A DNA stretch of 64,000 nt, from contig NC_133389.1 of the NCBI RefSeq assembly GCF_047511655.1, positions 29,921,501-29,985,500 on the forward strand, in the 5' to 3' direction. The stretch is from Castor canadensis (taxonomy: Eukaryota; Chordata; Mammalia; Rodentia; Castoridae). The position numbers were made by a program, and so were the translations under genes. Shown piece by piece: positions 11,801-20,800 of this stretch. The notes under the pieces were generated by a model. It saw only the letters and a program-made list of their open reading frames with translations. It searched no databases and was not told the DNA's origin. Numbering within the stretch: position 1 is the stretch's first letter; each line of letters opens with the position of its first letter.

Positions 11801-14800
11801 ATGAATGCTAATAAAACATAGTAAAAACAAAAACAATTCAAACATGGCTGCTACCAAAAAAAAAAAAAAAAGGAGGAGGAGGGAGTAATTATAACCTTCC
11901 GGTGTTCAGAGCTCCATGGGGCCTTTTGAACCGATCACAACTCTTGACAGGCCCCTCCTTTCCATTGCAGACAAAGCATACATGTCACACATCAACACAA
12001 TGGACAAGATCCGAGAAGACTGGCAGAGTGAGCACGTCAGGGCCTGTGAGGTACCTGGAAGCTGCTCAGGAGGGGGCGGGGTGGGGGGGCGGGGAGTGGA
12101 GGGGTGCGGGAGGGGCTTGCACGTAGAACCTGAGAGTTTACTGTAGACTCCTGTCTTCTTATTTTAGCATCCCAATTTTCATTCAGCTAATGAGCTTAAG
12201 GGCAAGTTAGACATCAGGAATTTAAGTGAGGAATGGAAGGAACTGGAATAGTGTCTCCAAACCTTATCTTTCGGCCTCCCCTCCATCCTGACCACGCTCT
12301 GTCCATAGCTTTAGTCTAACGTTCGGTTAGCATGGGCAAGAACCAGCAGAGACAGTTAATGGTGGGTTGAGTATAATAATTACCTGTGAGAGCCTTGCCT
12401 ATACTTGCTAGGTTCTAAAGGGGATGCAGATAGCTGGTGACCAGGCTCTGGAGGTTTTCAGAAACTCTCTTCACACTACATTCTTTCATTTTCTGCACAT
12501 GACCTCACAATTTCTCAGAAAAAATTTCCTAAAGTTTTTGTCACCATGTTGTGTCACATTTTCTTACCACTGACTTCAAGAATGAGAACCACGGTTCACA
12601 GCACTCTCCTCCCTTCTTAGAGTGGAAAAGGGGCTCCTCACTGTCCTATCAAGCTCTTACCCATGCTGCTGGCCTTTCTCTGCCACCTTGGGCCCAGCTT
12701 TCTTTAATGTGAACTACTGTTGTCTTGTACACAGACTCAGCTTATTCCTAGCTTTAAAACCCACCAGCTGAGCTGGGGGTTAGTTGTTCACACCTGTTAC
12801 TGTAGCTACTTGAGAAGCTGAGATCTGGAGTCTTGCAATTTAAGAGACCCCCATCTCCCCCTCAAAAAACCAGAACAAAATGGACTGGAGGTGTGGCTCA
12901 AGTGGTAGAGTATCTGCTTGGCAAGTGCAAAACCCTGAGTACAAACCCCACTTCCACCAACCAAACAAACAAAAACAAAAAGTCCACCAGCTTGCTGGGC
13001 ATGATGATGCATGACTGTAATCCCAGCACTCAGAAGCTGAGGCAGGAGGATCATGAGTTTGAGGCCAGCATAAAGCAAGACCCTGTTTCAAAACAAAAAC
13101 CATCAGCTCTTGCTTCCCATCTGCTACCCTCTCCTGTTTGTGTGTGGATGTTTGTGTGTGGATGTGTGTGTGCACGAACACTTGGGATCAAACCCAGCTC
13201 CTCCAGGGAGCTTCACTCCCAGCCTATCAAACTTTTTAAAGGACTTGTCCAAGCCCTCATTGGCCCAGTGTGAGGTTTGCTTCCCTGCAGCTCTGCTCTC
13301 TCCTTTCTCAGAGGGCATTAGGGATCCCTTTGGCGTGAGGTCAAGTAAGACTTTCTTGTGGTTCCTTTATTTCTGTTTTTTCTTTTTTTTTTTCTGAGCT
13401 GCTGGGGATGGAACCCAGGGTTTCATGCATGTTAGGCAAGCACTTTACCACTGAGCTACACACTCACTTGGCCATTGTGTTTGCTAATCTTTGTTGACTT
13501 ATCACCTCTATCTGACACTGTGGGATACTGTGGCCCCACTAAAGCACTCTTTTCTGCTTTATCTTCTTTTTTTCCTTTTTTGGCAGTACTGGGGTTTGAA
13601 CTCAGGGCCTCACGCTTGCTAGGCAGGCACTCTACCACTTGAGCCCCTCTGCCACCCCGGCTTTATCTTCTTAACTCCACACTCACATGAAAAGCCTAGA
13701 ATAAGGCTATTTTTATGCAAAACAATATCATAAACATTTCATGGATACATAAGTACTATTAAAAACCTGTGCAGGCTAGCTGGGCACCAGTGGCTCACAC
13801 CTGTAATCCTAGCTACTCAGGAGGCAGAGATCAGGAGGATTGTGGTTTGAAGCCAGCCGGGCAAATAATTCGAGAGACCCTATCTCTAAAAAAACCATCT
13901 CAAAAAAGGGCTGGTGGAGTGGCTCAAGGTGTAGGCCCTGAGTTCAAACCCCAGTACCTCAAAAACAAATAAACCTGTGTGGGAATAATGATATTAAGGT
14001 TATCTCTGGGGAAAGAGGAAGGTGATAGAGTTTGGAGAAGTCACATATCACATGAGGACTTCAACTAAATATGATGCAAATATGTCCAGAAAACTTTTGG
14101 GGGGGGGTGTTGAGACAGTTTTTGCTATGTAACTCAGGCTGGTGGAGGGGGATTGAGACAGTTTTTGCTATGTGACTCAGGCTGGTGTGGAACTCACTGT
14201 GTAACCCAAGCTGGCCTCAAACTCTCCATCCTTCTGCCTCAGCCTCCCAAATGATAGAATTACAAGTGGGAGTCAGCATGCTTAGCAGTAGTCATTTTTT
14301 TTTTTTGACAGTACTGGGGTTTGAACTCAGGGCCTCTCACTTGCAAGGCAGGCACTCTACCACTTGAGCCACTCTGCCAGCCCAGTAGCCAAAATTTTTT
14401 ATAAAGCTAAGTGGTTGTTATGTGGGTATTGAGTATATTGCTCCCTGATTCTATTAAAATATTCTGTAATACAATAGCCATATTTTAATACGTAAGTACT
14501 AAGTACCTGTACAGGAGTACTAAAATATTTACAGGTGGAATAAATACATTTGCTTCAAGATAAACAGAGTAGGGCAGTTGGTAGTGTATCAGCAAAACAG
14601 AAGAGCGTTGAGGTGATCAGTGTTTAAACTCCTGATGTTTACACAGGGGTTCATTATACCAGTCACTCTACTCTTGCATATACTTTTTTATATTAAAAAA
14701 GTTTCAAAGTGCAATAGCTATGGTATTTAATATTTTAAAAACACATTAACAGATAACAAACACTGTTAAATAGAACATGCACTGTGTTGAATAGCCTGAT

Positions 14801-17800
14801 TTGTCGAATGCTGTATTTGCATATATCCGAAAAAGATTGTTAAGGCAATTTTTATTTTAACTTTTTTTATTAAGGAAAAACTTAAAGATTAAAAAAAGAC
14901 AAGTACAAAGACTCCTATGCCCTCATGAACCAGATTCAATGATTATAGCCACTTTGCCAAGTTCGTTCATCCCGGAGTGGAAGAGCAGAGTTTTGAACTG
15001 GGGCTCTGGCAGGCTGGGGCGGGGCGGGAGGAAGGGGCTGTCCATTGGGCGTTTGGAAATGTTACTGGAACTCAGGTTAGAATGTTGGTGTCTGGGATCC
15101 TCATAACTGCTTGCCTTCAATTCAGGCCTGTTTGTGCTGTGACGAAATCAGAGTCTACTTGCATTTGTGTCTGTAAGAGTTTCTGGGCTTCTTTTCTGAT
15201 GGCAGGAGTGTCCTAAACTGGACAAAAAGCTTAATGATATTTGAGGGTTGGCATTGTTGTCATAGCCAGCATAAACAAGGGGCCCCTTTCTCTGCATGTG
15301 TATGAACATAGTGCTGGTTTTTCTGTAGGCGTTTGAAGCTCAGGAATGTGAACGAATAAACTTCTTCCGGAATGCACTGTGGTTGCACGTGAATCATCTG
15401 TCACAACAGTGTGTCACAAGTGATGATGTAAGTCAGAAGCATCCCTGGACGACTGTGGCTCTGTGTACTGGATTCATTAGAGTAGAAAGGGCCATAGACA
15501 CTTACTAGTTCATTCCCCCTCCCCTGCCTGTTTACATTTAAGGCTCAGAGAGGTAAAGTGACTTGTCCAAAGCCACACAGTGACTTGATAAAAGAACCCA
15601 GATAAACATATGACCTACCTGTCTTCTGGTACATTTTATCACCATGACTTGACCTTCTTTCCTTCCTTCCTTCCTTCCTTCCTTCCTCACTCCCTCCCTT
15701 ACTCCCTTCCTCCCTCCTCCCTCCCTCCCTTTCTGCTTCCTTCCTTTCTTTTCTCTCTCTCTTTCTTTTCTTCATTCTCCTTTTTTTGGGGGGGCACAAG
15801 GTCTTGTTATGAAATCTAGTCTGGCCTCTAATTTATAATCCTCCTGCCTCAGCCTCCCAAAATGCTGAGATTATAGGTGTGTACTACCATGCTTGGCTAT
15901 CACCATGACTTTCCAATTAAGAAATTCAGAGCTAAGTTAGGAGAGCAGAGAAGAGAATCCAGATGCAGTTTAATGTATGGAAGATAGACATGTCATAGCA
16001 TGAATGTGAGCCCCAGAGACCACTCCAGTCTGGAATGGGGTCTCTGAGAACCGCAACAAGTATTAGCAGACTGACCCCTGCCCAGGCTAATGGTCACTCC
16101 AAGGATAAGGTTCTCTTCAAAGCATTGTCACAGCCATTATCCAGGGTTGACTTGGATACAGCATTAGTAATCGGGTTCCCAGATCTCAGATTTGTAAATG
16201 AGCTAATCTCAACCTGATAATAGTTCTCCTTGATTAGGTGGGACATTTAATTTAGATGATTGATTAAACACCTGGAAAACCCATAGAATTGAATGGAACA
16301 AGTGTTCTTCAAGTTAAGTAATTGCCTTAGCATTTGTGTGTGGATGATCTTGTGATATGAGACTTGGTTTACAGTTTTTGGTTCCATCCGTGTTTTTTTT
16401 TTAATTATAAATTTTCAGCCAAAGTTTTCGTCTAACCATAAAGATACATTTGCTGGCATCTTTAAAAAAAACATTAATAGCCCAAAAGCCCTTACATGAA
16501 TCTGGGAGTTAAGAATGTCTTCTGTTTCTTTTCAAAACAACAAAATTTGGAAAGGAGTCAGCTATTCATTGAACCTCATTTTTTGGGGGATTTGAACTCA
16601 ACGTTTCGAGCTTGCTAGACAAGGGCTCTACCACTTGAGCCGTGCCCAAACCCTTTTTGCTTTAAGTTATTCTTTCACTTTTTTCCCAGGGCAGGCCTTA
16701 GATCTGGATCCTTCTACCTAGGGCCTCCCCTGTAGCTGAGATGACAGGCTCATGGCACCATATCTAGCTTGTTTTGTTGAGATGGGGTCTTGATAACTTT
16801 TTGCCTGAGCTGGCCTTGAGCCTGATCCTCCTCATCTCGGCCTAAGTAGCTAGGATTAGAGGCATGAGCCGCCTTGCCCAGCTCAAATCTCATTTTTAAA
16901 AGAGCCATGTTACATTGGGTGTGGAGAGCAGATGAAAGCCAATGAGAACTGGACACAAGCAAGGCAAGAAGAGGCTCACCTGCTTTTCCAAGATTGGCAC
17001 AGCCCCAGAAGCAGAACAGCTGCTTCTCCTAAGTTGTTTGCGTTCAGAGAAGCAGTTTATAAAAGACCCCTGAAGGAGGAAGAGGGGCTTTTTGCCTTTG
17101 GCTTAGGTTTTTCGCTTTGGGCTTTTTTGGTGTGGGAAGCTTTTGGAAAGGAAAAGAATTACTGAAGGGAAAAGAATTGCTAAAGGGAAATTGCTAAAGG
17201 AAAAGGATTGCTAAGGAGGGTTGATAGAAAGTCTGCACCAAGAACTTTACCATAGGCCTTAGAAAATTAAGCCAAAGAAAACTTTACCATAGGCCTTAGA
17301 AAATTAAGCCAAAGAAAACTTTACCATAGGCCTTAGAAAAGCTAAGCTAAAGAAAAGCCAAAGAGAACATGGGACAGTGCAAGATAGAGGACCCAGACTT
17401 TAAGAGTTATGCATATGCAGTTTGTAGGCATGGTTGTTAGCAAGTCTGACCACCGAGGCTTTAAGAAAGGTAGAGAGAGATGGGACAGTGCAAGCCTGAG
17501 GGTAAAAGACTTTAAGAGCAATTAAGCTAAGGAACAGCTAAGAGAAAACATGGGACAGAGCGAATCTAAGGAAAGAGGTTTTAAAGAAGCCTTTAGAAGC
17601 AAGGTTTTAGAAAACTGCAAAGGAGTAAGGCATTAAAGATTAAGATAGAGAAAAGAAGCAATGAGGGTTGTGTGTCTCCATCCAAGCCCCCTACACACCT
17701 GATCCCACTTTCTGTCTGTCTATCCTGTATCTTTTCTCAATCTCCAATCACCCCTAGTTAGCCCCAGTTAGGTTCAGTAATAACCAGGAGCAAGAGAAAG

Positions 17801-20800
17801 CTGGCTCTAACAAAGGAGGGAGTGAGAAAACAGCACCCCCTTCAGTTGGGCATGATGGTGCATTCCTATAATGCCAGAACTGGGGGTACTGAGACAGGAA
17901 GATTGTGAGTTTGAGGCCAGCCTGGGCTACATGGCAAGACCCTGTCTCAAAAAGTAAATAAAAAAGCCATGTCACATTTATCAGCAACATAGCTCTGGTT
18001 ACTGATTTGTCTTCTTTTTGTTAGATGTATGAACAAGTCCGCAAGAGTTTAGAAATGTGTAGTATTGAGAAGGACATTGAGTATTTTGTGAACCAACGCA
18101 AAACCGGACAGACTCCACCAGGTGAGTGGGGGCAGCAGGGTGAGTAGGTTCTAGTTAAGTCATTCTGTTTGTCTTTCTTGTCAGATGTCGTTGAGGATGT
18201 AAAGACACCTGTTGTGTTAGTCGGCTTCTGTGACTGTAACAAATGCCTGAGATAAATCAACTTGTAAGAGAGAAGTGCTTTGGCTCACAGTGCTGGAGGC
18301 TTAGTTCAGGGGTCAGTTAGGCCCATTGCTTTTGGGCCTGTGGCAAGGAAGCACTTGCTGTGGGGAGCCGAGCAACCTGTTCACCTCGTGGCCAGGGTGC
18401 AGAACTGGGAAGGAGGATCCCACAATCTCCTTCATGGGCACACCCCCATGACCTTACGATTTCCCACTGGGCCACACTTCTTAAAGGTTCTACCATCTTC
18501 CAATAGTGCCAAGCCGGGGACCAAGCCTCTAACACAGGGGCCTTTGGGGAACATTCTAGATCCAAACTCTAGCACCTGCTTCTTACTGTCTCGTTTCTTG
18601 ATGACTCTTCTAGCACCCATCTTGTATGAGAATTTCTACAGTCCCCAGCGGAATGCAGCCCCACCGGGAAAGGCTACAGGGCCTAACTTGGCAAGGTAAT
18701 AACCCAGCTGCTTTTTATGTGAAGAAAAATAGCTTTAATAAACATTTTAATTATTAATGTTCTAAGATGTATTACATTTTAAAGTTGTTTTTAATTGACA
18801 AATAAAAATTATACATATTTATCAAATGTAAGACATTAGAACTGTACAATATCTTCCATTGCCTTTGCTTGTAGGGGTCATTAACTTTTTGGAAATTGCA
18901 TTTTTAGGACAAATGTTAAGTGATGTTTATAAGTCATAGATTAAGGAGGACTCTATCATGCTTGAGTGTGATCATTATTACTCCTTTATCAATTCTTTAC
19001 CTTTCTTTTAGCCTGTAGAAAGCAGGAGTCAGAAAACTTATGACCTCCTGTGAATCAAATCTGGTCTGTTTTTTTGTAGGGTTTATGAGTTAAGAGCATC
19101 TACATTTTTAAATGGCTGGAAAAAATAAAAAGGATACTATTTCATGGCATGTGAAAACTAGATGAAATTCAAATTTCAGTGCCCATGTAGAAAGTTTTGT
19201 TGGAACACAGACATTAGTGGATTACATTCTGTGTGTGCCATTTTCCCACTAAAGCTGAGTAGAATTGCACAGAGATATACCTGGCTGGCAAAACCCTGAT
19301 ACTGGAAGTTTGCTGCCCTGAAAATAAAGGCTCCTGAGGGAAGGGAAGCTTCTGCTTCTCGGAAAGGCAGCTCGAAGTCTCAGCTGTTGAATTTTCCATC
19401 CAGTTCTAGAAAAGACGGGGGCTGTTTGGGAGAGATTGCATGTTCATTACAATATTTAAGACTGCCAGCCACATGCCTCCTAGCTACTCAGGAGGCAGAG
19501 ATCAGGAGGATCACAGTTCGAAGCCAGTCCTGACAAATAGTTCAAGAGACCATATCTTGAATATGCACAACACAAACAAAACAGGGCTGGCAAAATGGCT
19601 CAAGCGGTAGAACACCTGCCAAGTGCAAGTGTGAGGTCCTGAGTTCAAACCCCAGTACTGCCAAAAAAAGAAGAAAAAAGATTGCCAGCCACTGTTCAAA
19701 ACAGTTAATATGAATTAGCTGACTTAGTTCTCACACCGAGGTGGGAACTGTTGTGTTTCCCACTCTGCATATAAAGGTGTGCTGATATGCAAGGAGGTCA
19801 GTGAAACTTGCCAGCCTGGGCCACGGGGTGGGCTCTGTGCTCCGAACCACCATTCCTCCTGTCCCTCAGTGTCATGTAATGTCTGCTTCTGAGATTCCAA
19901 CAGGTCGGGTTGTAGATCATTTGCTGCTTCTGAGCCTTCTTGATCCTCTAGTGCAGAACAAGAGCTGATTATAGTATAATATGCTTTTAGCGTGAAGTAG
20001 AAAGTTTTAAAAATAGCAAAAACTTGTCTGAAATTTTTTTTTCATTTCTTACAGGAGAGGACCGCTCCCAATTCCTAAAAGTTTACCAGGTATTCCAATA
20101 AGAAAGGCCTTTTGGAATTCTTAGGGCAGGTTTTCTTTAATATTGAATAGCTAGAATTTTTAAACGAGAGGAAAGGATCAAACATAATCAAATTTCCAAG
20201 AGAACGAGCCTATGTTAGAATCTTACTGTAAGTTAGGCATAGTGGCTTGTGCCTATAATCCCAGCTACTTGGGAGGCACAGATCTCGATCTTGGTTCAAG
20301 GCCAGCCAGGGCAAAAAGTTAGCAAGACTCTATCTCAACAAAAGTACATATCTGTAATCACAGCTGCATAGGAGGCATAGGTAGGAGAATCTAGTTCCCA
20401 AGGTGGCCCCTGGAAAAAACATGAAACCTGCTGGGGCTGGTGGCTCACGCCTGTAATCCTAGCTACTCAGGAGGCAGAGATGAGGAGAATCAAGATTCAA
20501 AGCCAGCCAGGGCAAAAAGTTTGTGAGACTCTATCTTGAAAAAAACCCATCACAAAAAAGGGCTGGCGGAGTTGCTCAAGGTGAAGGCCCTGAGTTCAAA
20601 CTCCAGTACCACAAAAAACAAACAAACAAAAACAAACAGAAAAACATCAAACCTATCTGAAAAATGACCAAAGTAGAAAGGATTGGGGATATGATTCAAT
20701 TGGTAGAGTCACTGGAATCCACTTAAGCTTGAATTCAAACTTCAATACCACCAAAATAAATAAGTAAATAAATAAAAGAATTCTATGAAAAAAGCACTTA

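Larger units (their letters stand above)
16917..17964 (+). mobile_element. Composite retroelement: LTR-like 5' part, tandem repeats, SINE 3' end
   Basis: The unit is flanked by a target duplication: aaaagagccatgttacatt (16898-16916) and aaaaaagccatgtcacatt (17960-17978), 17 of 19 positions identical. The left junction TT/AAAA is the L1-endonuclease consensus. Inside, a TATAAAA box (17058) sits in an LTR-like segment, followed by A/G-rich leader sequence, a three-copy 37-bp tandem repeat (17243-17353), about 490 nt of purine-rich non-coding sequence, and a B1-like SINE (17845-17945) whose A-rich tail abuts the right duplication. I do not recognise the 5' part as a named family. The flanks suggest the whole block moved as one RNA by L1 machinery, as SVA elements do in apes. 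Confidence 0.55.

Noticed and set aside
12833-13273. 146-codon plus-strand open frame
   Set aside because: It is built from a SINE dimer and a B1 element with a TG-rich tail; the pieces are repeat translations.
17243-17353. CRISPR-like array
   Set aside because: The 37-bp units are directly adjacent without spacers and lie in a mammalian retroelement.
18280-18699. 139-codon plus-strand open frame overlapping a PSTPIP2 exon
   Set aside because: It is made of MaLR-like LTR sequence running through the acceptor into the true exon at 18614, whose spliced boundaries are clear.
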